DNA of 64,000 nt, taken from Clostridiales bacterium. GTDB lineage: Bacteria; Bacillota; Clostridia; Christensenellales; CAG-138. A program made the translations under genes and the position numbers. This document shows positions 48,549 through 57,234 of the stretch, in pieces; position 1 is the first letter of the stretch; every line of letters begins with the position of its first letter. Below the pieces are notes generated by a model that saw only the letters and a program-made list of their open reading frames with translations, did not search any database and was not told the DNA's origin. The DNA is taken from contig WREI01000004.1 in assembly GCA_009779405.1 (NCBI GenBank), forward strand, positions 1 to 64,000. The letters run 5' to 3'.

Positions 48549-49930
48549 TTCAGCTTCGACCCTTGCGGCGCATCTTCCACCGCATAGCCCAGCCCTTTCA
48601 GTTCGCTGCGGATGGCGTCGGCGCGCGCCCAGTTTTTGGCCTGCTTGGCGGCTTTGCGCTCTTCCAAAAGCGCGAGGGCGGCGGCGGGGAATTCCTCCGC
48701 GGCGCTTTGCAGCAGGCCGAGGACATTGCAGAGCTCGCCGAAGATGGCTTTGGTCTCGGTCAGGGCTGCAACACTGCGGGGCTCGGAGACAAAGATGTTG
48801 ATGGCGTGCGCCATTTCAAAGAGCACGCCGAGGGCGGCGGCGCTGTTCAGGTCGTCGTCCATTTCGTCGACGAAGCGAGCGCGGAGGGTGTTCAAATCAG
48901 AAAGAAACACTGTTTCCGACGGGCGGATGGTATCCGCCCCTACGGGTGCGTCCGCAAGGCGGGTCTGCGCGGTTTGCAGGCGGGCGAGCGCCGCCTTCGC
49001 CTGATCCATATTGTCCGTGCTGTAATTGATGGGGTTGCGGTAGTGCACGCTGTGCATAAACAGGCGCACGACTTCGGGGGCATAGAATTTCAGGATTTCG
49101 CGCATCGTGAAGAAATTGCCCTTGGATTTACTCATCTTCTCGCTGTCGATGTTGATATAACCGTTGTGCATCCAGTAGCGCGCGAAGGGGCGGCCCGTAT
49201 AAGCCTCGCTCTGGGCGATTTCGTTCTCGTGGTGGGGGAAAATGAGGTCCTGCCCACCCGCGTGGATGTCGAAGCTCTCGCCCAGATAGCGCATGCTCAT
49301 GGCGGAGCATTCGATGTGCCAGCCGGGCCTTCCCATGCCCCAGGGGCTGTCCCAAGCGGGCTCGCCGGGCTTTTGCGCTTTCCACAACGCGAAGTCCAGC
49401 GGGTCGCGCTTGTCCTCGGTGCTGTCCACGCGCGCGCCGTTCTCCAAGTCGTCGATGTTCTGCCCCGAAAGCTTGCCATAGGCGGGATAGCTGCGCACGT
49501 CAAAATATACGTCGCCACCTTCGGTTGCATAGGCGTGGCCCTTTGCGATCAGGCCCTCGATGAGCGTGATAATCTCGGCGATATGATCCGTGGCGCGCGG
49601 GTTCTGCGTGGCGCGGCGTATGCCCAGCGCGTCCGCGTCGCGGTAAAACTCGGCGATGAAGCGCTCGCCCAATTCGGCGACCGTGATGCCCTCGCGATTA
49701 GCGCGCTGTATCATCTTGTCGTCGATATCGGTGAAATTCAGGATATAGGTCACGCGGTTCCCGCGAAACTCCAGGTATCGCCGCAGAGTGTCGAACACGA
49801 TCAAGGGGCGGGCATTGCCCAGATGAAAATAATCATAGACCGTGGAACCGCAAGCATACATGCGAATCTCGCCGGGGACGCCGGGAATGAGCTCCTCTTT
49901 TTTTCGGGTTTGGGTGTTGTAAACGCGCAT
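48533..49930 (-). CDS. cysS: Cysteinyl-tRNA synthetase
   Basis: The 465-residue class I synthetase has the HIGH-type motif YFHLGNARPLIVFD, a zinc site including YACGST, GWHIECSAM and HAGGQDLIFPHHENE, and the KMSKS loop EKMSKSKGNFF. It charges tRNA-Cys. Two oddities are present: an in-frame palindromic repeat encodes APVGADTIRPSE between the catalytic core and the C-terminal helices, and the stop codon lies in a heptad repeat. Both insertions lie at tolerant positions, so the enzyme should be active. Confidence 0.95.
   Translation of the reverse strand: MRVYNTQTRKKEELIPGVPGEIRMYACGSTVYDYFHLGNARPLIVFDTLRRYLEFRGNRVTYILNFTDIDDKMIQRANREGITVAELGERFIAEFYRDADALGIRRATQNPRATDHIAEIITLIEGLIAKGHAYATEGGDVYFDVRSYPAYGKLSGQNIDDLENGARVDSTEDKRDPLDFALWKAQKPGEPAWDSPWGMGRPGWHIECSAMSMRYLGESFDIHAGGQDLIFPHHENEIAQSEAYTGRPFARYWMHNGYINIDSEKMSKSKGNFFTMREILKFYAPEVVRLFMHSVHYRNPINYSTDNMDQAKAALARLQTAQTRLADAPVGADTIRPSETVFLSDLNTLRARFVDEMDDDLNSAAALGVLFEMAHAINIFVSEPRSVAALTETKAIFGELCNVLGLLQSAAEEFPAAALALLEERKAAKQAKNWARADAIRSELKGLGYAVEDAPQGSKLKRSNK
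48919..48941. repeat. GTAGGGG-family palindrome in frame inside cysS
   Basis: GGGCGGATGGTATCCGCCCC followed by TACG matches the intergenic copy at 41125-41152 almost exactly. In cysS it is read as part of PVGADTIRPSE, between the anticodon-arm-side helices, without disturbing the frame. Confidence 0.7.
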
Positions 49931-49960
49931 GGGTTGTTCCTATCATAGTATATCGAGTGT

Positions 49961-49989
49961 AGGATATGCTGTTTTGGGGCGTTTGTCAA
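49961..49989 (-). promoter_or_regulatory. Promoter of cysS
   Basis: On the minus strand a perfect TTGACA (49984-49989), 17-bp spacer and TATCCT (49961-49966) lie about 30 bp from the start codon. The leader is too short for a T-box. Confidence 0.65.
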
Positions 49990-50019
49990 TCGGGTTGTGT
50001 GGGAGTTTGCAGGAAGTTC

Positions 50020-51108
50020 TCAGTTAAGCAGATCTTTTTCATGTATCGTTCGGAGTATGTTTCCGTCTATGTCGATTTCGGCTAAGCACATATAGAACGA
50101 ACCTCCACTGTTTTTGACAAAAATGCGTCCTTCTTCGCATTGAATAATCTCAAGGTGGCTGCCTGTCCCCACTTGTTCCACAGATAGAATCGCTTTGTTC
50201 TCATTTTCATTCATTCTATACAGCGTTCTTCCTCCAAAAGAACCATCCGCTACATACAGGATATAGCCACCAAAGAAATTGAAACTCCCTACAAACGTGT
50301 CGCAAACAAGCTCTCTGTCGTATGTTTTACAATTCAACCTGTACAATTTATGATTATCTGCCCTATCTACGTAATACAAGTACCCATTGTTGAACAATAC
50401 AGTTCCTTGGTAGAACAATCCGCCCACGCTGCAATCAAACTCAATAACCTCTTTTGTTTTCATATCATAGGAAGCAAGCGTATGTTGCAAAGATCCGGGG
50501 ATCAGTTGGTCAATAAACTCATACCATATCTTTCCATCATAGACGGCGAATCGTAAGAAGTTAAAAACTTTATGATCATTGAGCTTGGCCACTTGCACAA
50601 GGTTTTTGCCATTGTAGTCCATCCTGTAAATCACGGGGCATCCCACATCATCCTCGCCGCTGAAATAGATATATTTTTCCGAGAAGAATGGATTATAGGC
50701 CATCTCATTGATTAAAGTAATCGTTTTGCCTTTGACTCTGTATAGTCCTCCCCATCGTCCATAAATGGCTCCGTTGCGCGAATGGTAACCGACAAAACCC
50801 TCTAAACCAGGAACTTCCATGGCTCTTCCTGTACCGTTGTAATATCTGATTGCGGACGAAGTGCTCTCTCCATTCAGTATATCATAGTAGTAATAGAACC
50901 CTTTGGAACACAAAAGGATTTGCTTGGAGCTGCAAGACCCACGCCATTCAACCGTTTCCGTCAGCTCAATCTCCGAAAGCGGGCGGAGTGTTGTTTGGAT
51001 TTGCGTGATTTTGGAGGTGAATTCCTTGCTTGCGGAGGGCGGGGTTGTGTTGCAGGCCGTCAGGAAAGCCAGCAGAAGGCAGATAAGGCAGGTTCTGGCG
51101 TGTTTCAT
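50020..51108 (-). CDS. DUF5050-like lipoprotein (probable beta-propeller)
   Basis: The 362-residue lipoprotein has a good lipobox (LAFLTAC at the signal end). The rest is beta-rich with repeated units such as GRWGGLYRVKGKTITLINE, VIYRMDYNGKNLVQVAKLND and NGYLYYVDRADNHKLYRLN. This resembles the DUF5050 propeller-like repeats found in Firmicute lipoproteins. It is more AT-rich than neighbouring genes. The function is unknown; a surface sensor or scaffold is possible. Confidence 0.7.
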   Translation of the reverse strand: MKHARTCLICLLLAFLTACNTTPPSASKEFTSKITQIQTTLRPLSEIELTETVEWRGSCSSKQILLCSKGFYYYYDILNGESTSSAIRYYNGTGRAMEVPGLEGFVGYHSRNGAIYGRWGGLYRVKGKTITLINEMAYNPFFSEKYIYFSGEDDVGCPVIYRMDYNGKNLVQVAKLNDHKVFNFLRFAVYDGKIWYEFIDQLIPGSLQHTLASYDMKTKEVIEFDCSVGGLFYQGTVLFNNGYLYYVDRADNHKLYRLNCKTYDRELVCDTFVGSFNFFGGYILYVADGSFGGRTLYRMNENENKAILSVEQVGTGSHLEIIQCEEGRIFVKNSGGSFYMCLAEIDIDGNILRTIHEKDLLN

Positions 51109-51179
51109 GGATGGCTCCTTTGGTTCGGGTTCGCGGGTGGGTTCGCCAGCTCCGACGCAATCTTTTCTCTTGCTCGGAA

Positions 51180-51223
51180 GGGCACGATATTAGGCGGCTC
51201 CATAGGAGACGCGGCGCCCCTAC
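51180..51223. repeat. GTAGGGG-family palindrome giving the stop of the DUF885-like gene
   Basis: GGGCACGATATTAGGCGG is followed by CTCCATAGGAG and CGGCGCCCCTAC. On the minus strand GCCGTAGGGG provides the in-frame TAG stop of the lipoprotein gene. Confidence 0.55.
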
Positions 51224-52827
51224 GGCGGCCCCAGAATTCCGGGCAGAGGGGTGCCTGTCTCCTCTAAGGCTATGATTTGCGCGTAGCCTATGGCGTAGCG
51301 GAGAAAGTGGAGGGGGTTGTCCAAGGCCATTGCGTAGAGGAAATCTGTGTAGATTTCCATCTCGCGTTCGGCCAGGTAGGCGCGCAGGGCGTTGGCGTCA
51401 TAGTTGAATGCATTGACCAGAATGCTTGCAATCGCGCCGCAGATGTCCTCATAGCGTTCGAAATAGAAGGCCATCAGATAGACGTCCTTATCCGTCTCGC
51501 CCAAGTGGGCGGTTGCGGCCTGCGCGGTCGCCAGCGCCCGGCCTTCCCAAACTGCGGCGAAGGAGAGGGTCTTTTGGAAGAGGGGGATATCGGGGTTTTC
51601 CATGGCGCCGATATAATCCGCCGCGTGGGCGCTCTCGTGTGCCCAAAGCAGGCTGCTTGCACTGCCGCTCTCGCGCAGGGCGAAATGGCCCGCGGGCGCG
51701 TCTATGGTGCCGGGGATATAGAGCAGCGCGGGCAGCGTGTCGTGCGCGCCCGCAAAGCGCAGGACTGCGTCCGACGCCGGGGGTCTGCCCGCCGACAGCG
51801 GCGGCGGAATGGGTATCGAGGGGTGCAGGATGTACAGGCCTTCCAATCCGAAATACAGCAACTCCGCCCTCGCTTCCAACAGCTCCAATGCGACCGCGGG
51901 AGAGATTTGCGCGCCCGCTTCCCGCGCCAGCGCGCGGGCAAACCACGCGTCCGCGCCGGATCCGCTCTGCTTGCCCTCCCGGCAGAGCGGCGCAAGCGCG
52001 CGCAAAACCTGCGCCAAATCTTGATAGGCGGGAATATAGGCGTCGCGCAAAAGTGCCGCGTGGCGTTCCGTCAGCTCCGTTACTTTTTCCTCCGAAAGCG
52101 AAAGTGCCGCCAGATCTGCGGAAAAGCTGTCTTGCAGGGAGGAGAGCACAGGCTCGGATATAAGCGTTTCGCACTCCGATAAAACGAGTTCCAGCGCGGG
52201 CGCGGTCATAAACAGCCCCTCCGTCGCGCGCGTCTGCGCCCATTCGGCGGCCTGCGCGAAATAGCGGGGCAAGTCGGCCAGCAGGGTCAAGTATAGCTCT
52301 GCGTCCGCCGCATCGCGGAGAACATAGTGTAAAAAATAGGCCGGAATTTCGCAGTGCAGCCCGGTCTGCGGCGAGAACGGCTCATAATAGAGCCAATCGC
52401 CCGCCTCCTGCTCCTCCGCTTCCAACCAGGCCAGCGCCGCTTCCGCCGCCGCCTGTTTCTGCGCGGACAGACCGTCGGGGAGGGCATATAAACTTTCGAT
52501 ATGCGTTTGGCACTCCGCGGCATAACGGGTCGCCGCCGTCTCGGAGAGATCGCCCAGGGTTTGCGGCACCAAGGTCCTGTCTATGCCATAGGCCGCAGGC
52601 TCCGCCAAGAGCGCGCGCAGTCGCCGCGCGTCGCGCGTGGCCGCCCAAAGGAAGAGCGTGGCATCCAATGCATCAAAGTCCTCCTCCCCCGTCCCCGGCG
52701 GCGCGGGGGTGGTGGCTGTTGCCGTGCTGAACGGCTGTGCGGTCGCCTGCGGCGGTTCGGGTGCTTGTCCGCAGGCGGAGAGGATTAAAATTGCTATCAA
52801 TACAAAGGGAAGACTTGATTTTCTCAT
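51220..52827 (-). CDS. DUF885-like lipoprotein with HESAH motif
   Basis: The 535-residue lipoprotein (lipobox LILSAC) is mostly helical. The region YLTLLADLPRYFAQAAEWAQTRATEGLFM fits the DUF885 family of peptidase-like proteins. The expected HExxxGH zinc motif appears here as WAHESAHAADY (HExxH), with a downstream IVY-rich helix, so metallopeptidase activity is possible. It starts 4 bp after the dnaB stop and is likely co-transcribed with dnaB. Its stop is supplied by a palindromic repeat. Confidence 0.65.
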   Translation of the reverse strand: MRKSSLPFVLIAILILSACGQAPEPPQATAQPFSTATATTPAPPGTGEEDFDALDATLFLWAATRDARRLRALLAEPAAYGIDRTLVPQTLGDLSETAATRYAAECQTHIESLYALPDGLSAQKQAAAEAALAWLEAEEQEAGDWLYYEPFSPQTGLHCEIPAYFLHYVLRDAADAELYLTLLADLPRYFAQAAEWAQTRATEGLFMTAPALELVLSECETLISEPVLSSLQDSFSADLAALSLSEEKVTELTERHAALLRDAYIPAYQDLAQVLRALAPLCREGKQSGSGADAWFARALAREAGAQISPAVALELLEARAELLYFGLEGLYILHPSIPIPPPLSAGRPPASDAVLRFAGAHDTLPALLYIPGTIDAPAGHFALRESGSASSLLWAHESAHAADYIGAMENPDIPLFQKTLSFAAVWEGRALATAQAATAHLGETDKDVYLMAFYFERYEDICGAIASILVNAFNYDANALRAYLAEREMEIYTDFLYAMALDNPLHFLRYAIGYAQIIALEETGTPLPGILGPP

Positions 52828-52831
52828 GCCC

Positions 52832-54205
52832 TTACTCCTTCTTCCAATTCACAAACCTCGTATATTCTCCCTTGAAGACCAGCATGACTTTGCCTATCTC
52901 GCCGTGGCGGTACTTGCCGATGATCAGCTCGGCCTCGTCGTTCGCCGCGGGGTTGTAGACCTGTTCGCGATAGAGCAGGAGCACCATATCGGCGTCCTGC
53001 TCGATGCTGCCGCTCTCGCGCAGGTCGGAGACCTGGGGCCGTTTTTCCGCGCGCTTCTCCACGTCGCGGTTCAACTGGGAGAGCAGGAGTATGGGTACAT
53101 TCAACTCGCGGGCCAGCAGCTTCATCATGCGGGTCATATCCGAAATTTCCTGCTGGCGGTTGTCGTTTTTGCGGCCACTCTGCCCCGTGCCGCTCATCAA
53201 CTGCATATAGTCGATGACGACCAGATCGAGCCCGTGCCGCACTTTCAGGCGGCGGCACTTGCTGCGTATGCTTGCGACGGTCGCGCCGCCCGAGTCGTCG
53301 ATAAAGAGCTTGGCGTTTTCTATGGGCGCGGCGGCCTCCAAGAGACTTGCCAGTTCCTGTTGGGAGATGGTTCCGTTCTTTACTCTCTCGGAATTGATGG
53401 CGGCGGCGGCGCAGAGCATGCGCTGCATCAGCTGCTCGCGGCTCATTTCCAAGCAAAAGAAAGCCACGCTGCGCTTATCGTGCACAGCGGCATGGTGGGC
53501 GATATTGAGCGCGAGCGTCGTCTTGCCCATGGCCGGGCGCGCGGCGAGTATGATCAGGTCCGAGGGTTGCAGACCGTTGGTACTGCGGTTCAAGTCCGTA
53601 AAACCCGTATCCACACCCGTCAGCTTGCCCTTGTTCGCCATGAGGTTGCCGATGCGCTCCAGCGTCGGGAACACGACATCCGAAGCGGGCAGCAGGCTCT
53701 CCTCCGACTTGCGCATGGACAGCGCATAAATGCGCCGCTCGGCCTCGTTGAGCGAATCCTCCACGTCCTTCTCGTCGCTGTAGCCGTCGCGCATCATCTC
53801 GCTGCCCGCGCGGATGATACCGCGCTGCAAGGCCCGCTCCTCGACGATGCGGATATAGTGCCGCACGTTCTCCGCCGTAGGCACGGCCAGATAGAGCTCC
53901 GCCAGATAGGCATCGCCGCCCGCGATATCGAGCTTGCCGTAGCGCGCCAACTCCTCGCGCAATGTGACCATATCGACCGCATGCCCCGCCTGATGAATCT
54001 GCAGCATGGCTGTAAAGATCTCGCGGTGCGCGCCGACATAGAAATCCTCGGCGCGCAGGCTCTCCGCCGCTTCCTCCAATGCTTCGCGCGAAGACAGCGC
54101 CGCGCCCAGCACCGACTGCTCCGCGGCATGGCTGTGGGGAGAAGGGGTTTGGGGGGCAGGGGTGGGTTCGGAGGGGAGGTAGTTGTCTTGGGGATATGAT
54201 TCCAT
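52832..54205 (-). CDS. dnaB: Replicative DNA helicase
   Basis: The 457-residue DnaB (DnaC in Bacillus naming) has the N-terminal domain (SPHSHAAEQSVLGAALSS), Walker A ARPAMGKTTLALN, Walker B LVVIDYMQLM and the C-terminal LSQLNRDVEKRAEKRPQVSDLRESGSIEQDAD. It unwinds DNA at the fork. The ATG at 54205 is chosen because the upstream 32 codons of the ORF are heptad-repeat DNA. Gene order yybS-gdpP-rplI-dnaB is the conserved Bacillus/Clostridia arrangement. Confidence 0.95.
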   Translation of the reverse strand: MESYPQDNYLPSEPTPAPQTPSPHSHAAEQSVLGAALSSREALEEAAESLRAEDFYVGAHREIFTAMLQIHQAGHAVDMVTLREELARYGKLDIAGGDAYLAELYLAVPTAENVRHYIRIVEERALQRGIIRAGSEMMRDGYSDEKDVEDSLNEAERRIYALSMRKSEESLLPASDVVFPTLERIGNLMANKGKLTGVDTGFTDLNRSTNGLQPSDLIILAARPAMGKTTLALNIAHHAAVHDKRSVAFFCLEMSREQLMQRMLCAAAAINSERVKNGTISQQELASLLEAAAPIENAKLFIDDSGGATVASIRSKCRRLKVRHGLDLVVIDYMQLMSGTGQSGRKNDNRQQEISDMTRMMKLLARELNVPILLLSQLNRDVEKRAEKRPQVSDLRESGSIEQDADMVLLLYREQVYNPAANDEAELIIGKYRHGEIGKVMLVFKGEYTRFVNWKKE

Positions 54206-54217
54206 GTTGACCTCGCT

Positions 54218-54381
54218 AAGTAATAGGTAATAATGCAGAAGGCAGAGAGGAGTTGAGAAGTAACAGGTAATAATGCAGAAGGCAGAGAAGGTTCTTTGCA
54301 AAGACGTTGGTGCGATTTTGCTTGTTCCAACTCATGCTTCCTGGATGCAGTTTCTCTGCATTCTGCATTATTACTTATTAC
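54218..54381. repeat. Heptad-repeat element, AAGTAAT/AATGCAG family, between rplI and dnaB
   Basis: Two direct left arms (AAGTAAT, AGGTAAT, AATGCAG, AAGGCAG at 54218-54245, and AAGTAAC, AGGTAAT, AATGCAG, AAGGCAG at 54258-54285) and one inverted right arm (CTCTGCA, TTCTGCA, TTATTAC, TTATTAC at 54354-54381) flank a core of about 65 bp without a gene. The right arm contains the rplI stop codon TAA. Confidence 0.8.
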
Positions 54382-54821
54382 TTCGCAATAACTCTCACCG
54401 TCACCACCGCACTCACGCCCTCAAAGAGGGCGATTCTCGCGCTGTATTCGCCGATAGCACGCACGGGATCCATGCGTATGTTCTTCTTATCGACGTCGAC
54501 GCCCTTCTGCACTTTCAGCGCCGCGGCGACCTCCTTGTTTCCCACGGTGCCGAACATCTTGCCGTTCTCGCCCACGTTGGCCTGAATCGTCACCTGCGCG
54601 CGGTCGAGCGCCTTGGCCGCATCGCGTGCGGCGATGCCCGCCTGGAATTTGCGGTGCTGGGCCGCGCTCTTCTGAATGTTCATGGCGTTGATGCTTGCCG
54701 CGTCCGCGGGGCTGGCCATCTTGCGCGGCAGCAGGAAGTTGCGGGCATAGCCCTCCGCCACGTCCACGATCTCGCCCTTCTTCCCCGTGCCCTTGATGTC
54801 TTGTTCGAGTAATACCTTCAT
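54378..54821 (-). CDS. rplI: Ribosomal protein L9
   Basis: The 147-residue L9 begins MKVLLEQDIKGTGKKGEIVDVAEGYARNFLLPRKMA, the family signature, followed by the long central helix and the C-terminal rRNA-binding domain. It binds 23S rRNA at the base of the L1 stalk. Its stop TAA is the first codon of a heptad repeat arm (GCG AAG TAA TAA). An IVP-bearing element separates it from gdpP upstream. Confidence 0.96.
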   Translation of the reverse strand: MKVLLEQDIKGTGKKGEIVDVAEGYARNFLLPRKMASPADAASINAMNIQKSAAQHRKFQAGIAARDAAKALDRAQVTIQANVGENGKMFGTVGNKEVAAALKVQKGVDVDKKNIRMDPVRAIGEYSARIALFEGVSAVVTVRVIAK

Positions 54822-54853
54822 GATTTGCTCCTCCTTGTTTGCTTGGGTATGTG

Positions 54854-55307
54854 AAGTAATAAGTAATAATGCAGAATGCAGAGAGGGGTTCTATTTCTCG
54901 TCTGTCTTCTCTTGTCTGCTTTTTGAGGTTTTGATGATTGCGGTTAAAATCTTTTTTAGCTCCACGCAATCTGCCATAATGTTTTCTCCTTGGTTTTTTG
55001 TTAAGTATTCGGTCTTCTGTAATAAAAGCAACCAGTATTCTGTTTCGCTTGCTTCCTTATAGGCAATATACATCTTCGATAAAAAATCTTTGTTCGATTG
55101 CCCGTTGAATGCCTCGTGCGCGTTCGCGCCTATGCTTGTTCCGCTGCGCAACAATTGCTTTGACATGATATATTCCTTTTTCTCCTGGCAAAGGAATTGA
55201 TAGAGCCGAACGATCCGAACGGCAAAGGCCATGGATTTTATCAAAATCGCACTGTCTTTCAAGTCTCATTCCCCTCTCTGCATTCTGCATTATTACCTAT
55301 TACCTCT
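54854..55307. mobile_element. Compact heptad-repeat element with a four-helix-bundle gene as its core
   Basis: The left arm reads AAGTAAT, AAGTAAT, AATGCAG, AATGCAG (54854-54881). The inverted right arm reads CTCTCTG, CATTCTG, CATTATT, ACCTATT, ACCTCTC (55274-55308). The IVP-type gene at 54891-55262 fills nearly all the space between them, about 10 bp from each arm. The same arm words occur without a gene at 48390 and 54218. The right arm also holds the gdpP stop codon. The element interrupts the conserved gdpP-rplI junction. Confidence 0.7.
54891..55262 (-). CDS. Four-helix-bundle protein, IVP/S23 family, inside a heptad element
   Basis: The 123-residue helical protein is clearly paralogous to the one at 26830-27201: FAVRIVRLYQFLCQEKKEY, LLRSGTSIGANAHEA, NKDFLSKMYIAYKEASETEYW and a KTEYLTK turn all align. 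The start appears to be TTG at 55262; the GAGAGGGG ribosome binding site is the end of the heptad arm itself. In other bacteria, IVP genes lie inside intervening sequences of 23S rRNA bounded by inverted repeats, an analogous layout. The biochemical role is unknown. Confidence 0.85.
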   Translation of the reverse strand: MKDSAILIKSMAFAVRIVRLYQFLCQEKKEYIMSKQLLRSGTSIGANAHEAFNGQSNKDFLSKMYIAYKEASETEYWLLLLQKTEYLTKNQGENIMADCVELKKILTAIIKTSKSRQEKTDEK

Positions 55308-57234
55308 CCTCCCCGCTCTCCTCATACTCCTCGATGCTCTTCAGCAGCGCAAGCTTTGCTTCCGCGATGTTTTGGCCCCGCATCTGCGCGCCGGCCATGT
55401 TGAGGTGGCCGCCGCCGCCCAGGCGTTCCAATATGATTTGGACGTTTATCCCGCCGTAGCTTCGGCCGGAGATGGCGACGGCGTTGCTCTCATAGCCGAG
55501 GACGAAGGCCGCCTTGACGCCGCGTATGTCGAGCAGGGCGTCCGCCGCGCGCGCGGCCAATATCTTGGTATCCGCCACTTCGCCGCAGTCGGAGACCGCG
55601 ATGCCGCTGTCGCGCACATAGGCGCGCCGCACCACCTCGCCGCAGGCCAGGTAACCGTCCAGATCGTATTGGAACATGAGTTTGACCGTTGCGAGGTCGG
55701 CGCCGTTGCGGCGCAGATAGCCTGCGGCCTCGAACGTGCGCCCGCCCGTGTTGAACGCGAACTGTTTGGTATCGACCGTGATGCCCGCCAAGAGCGCGCT
55801 GCATGTGAAGGCCGTGGGGCGCAGGGTCTCGTCGAAATATTGCATAACCTCGGTCACCATCTCGGAGGCCGAGGAAGCGCGGGACTCGGTATAATAGAGT
55901 GTCGCGCCCTCGATAAAGTCCGCGCTGCGGCGGTGGTGGTCTATGATCGCGATATGCTTGCTGCGCCCGATAAATTCCGGCGCGACCGTCGTGTTCGCGC
56001 GCTGGGTGTCCACGACCACGAGCACGGAGTTGCCGCGCAGGAGCGACGCCGCCTGTTCGGGCGTTTTCAAAAGCCGACGCGACAGGCCCTCGCGCTCCAT
56101 ATGTTCCAGCGCATCGGAGATCGTGGGGTTGGGGCCGTCGAGTATGATGCTGACCCGCTTGCCGACGTGCATTGCGCAGGCGGCTATGCCGAGCGCCGCG
56201 CCGATGCAGTCCATATCGGAATATTTATGGCCCATGATAAAGACGTCGCCGCCGTTCTCAAAGAGCTGGTGCAGGGCGCGGGCGAACTGGCGCGCGCGCA
56301 CGCGGGAGCGGTTGCTGTCCAACTGGCGCTTGCCGCCATAGAAACGATAGTCCGCGCCCGCCTTGACGACCGCCTGGTCGCCGCCGCGGCCCAATGCCAG
56401 CTCCATGGCCGAGCGCGCGGCCTCCTCGCTGTCGGACAATTGGTTCGCCACGCCCACGGCGATGGATAAGGATAAGAATCCACCGCTGCCCGTTTCGATT
56501 TTCCGCGCTTCCTGCAACACCGTGAATTTCTCGGCTTCCAATTCTTCCAACTGCTTGGCGGCGATGGCGCAGAAATATTTGCCCGTTGCGATGCGCCGAT
56601 ATATGCCCCCCAAGCGCGCGCAGAGCTCGGCGACCAAGCGCTCCGCCTGCGCGAGTACGGCGGTGCTTGCGATCTGGGTGTCGCCCGACAGCTCCTCGAA
56701 ATTATCGACATAGATGAGCATGCAATAGGGCATCTGCTCGGTATAAAGCCGCTGGTAATGCACGGCTTCCGTGCGGTCTAACCAATATTGGAAGACGAGC
56801 CGCGTCTTCGCCGAGGGGCGCTGGAGCGGCATCTGCATAACCTGATAGGTCGCGCCGTGGTGGTTCAACTGCTGTGCCAGTGCCGTACCCGTCAGGAAAT
56901 TCGGCAGCACGGCTTGGATGTTCTTGCCCATAAACAGCTCCGCCATGGCCTTGTTGCGCCAGAGCACGCGGCCCGAATCCTGCATGATCAGCGCGGGGAC
57001 GGAGACATCGTTTATGATGCGCCGCGCCGCGTCCCTATTTTCGGCGGCGACGCGGTTCATCAGGCGCTCCTGTTTGACGTTCACATGGCGCAGGCGAAGG
57101 AAGACATAGAGCATGCAGAGCAGGCTCAGCCCCGCCGCGCCCAGCCCCCAATAGAGCTGCCAATAGGCAAGCGCGCCGGAGATGGCCAGCAGCAGGATGA
57201 ACAGGACGGAGATAACGCCGCGGTAATTCTTCAT
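55300..57234 (-). CDS. gdpP: Cyclic-di-AMP phosphodiesterase GdpP
   Basis: The 644-residue protein has two N-terminal helices, a PAS-like domain (ALIMQDSGRVLWRNKAMAELF), a degenerate GGDEF domain (FEELSGDTQIASTAVLAQAE) and the DHH/DHHA1 phosphoesterase: GHKYSDMDCIGAALGIA (DxDxxGA), VVVDTQRAN, IIDHHRR and the C-terminal GGGGHLNMAG. It hydrolyses c-di-AMP. Its TAA stop lies in the right arm of the neighbouring heptad element. Its start overlaps yybS by 4 bp. Confidence 0.94.
   Translation of the reverse strand: MKNYRGVISVLFILLLAISGALAYWQLYWGLGAAGLSLLCMLYVFLRLRHVNVKQERLMNRVAAENRDAARRIINDVSVPALIMQDSGRVLWRNKAMAELFMGKNIQAVLPNFLTGTALAQQLNHHGATYQVMQMPLQRPSAKTRLVFQYWLDRTEAVHYQRLYTEQMPYCMLIYVDNFEELSGDTQIASTAVLAQAERLVAELCARLGGIYRRIATGKYFCAIAAKQLEELEAEKFTVLQEARKIETGSGGFLSLSIAVGVANQLSDSEEAARSAMELALGRGGDQAVVKAGADYRFYGGKRQLDSNRSRVRARQFARALHQLFENGGDVFIMGHKYSDMDCIGAALGIAACAMHVGKRVSIILDGPNPTISDALEHMEREGLSRRLLKTPEQAASLLRGNSVLVVVDTQRANTTVAPEFIGRSKHIAIIDHHRRSADFIEGATLYYTESRASSASEMVTEVMQYFDETLRPTAFTCSALLAGITVDTKQFAFNTGGRTFEAAGYLRRNGADLATVKLMFQYDLDGYLACGEVVRRAYVRDSGIAVSDCGEVADTKILAARAADALLDIRGVKAAFVLGYESNAVAISGRSYGGINVQIILERLGGGGHLNMAGAQMRGQNIAEAKLALLKSIEEYEESGEER

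Noticed and set aside
49931-50019. T-box leader before cysS
   Set aside because: The promoter lies about 30 bp from the start, leaving no room for a T-box.
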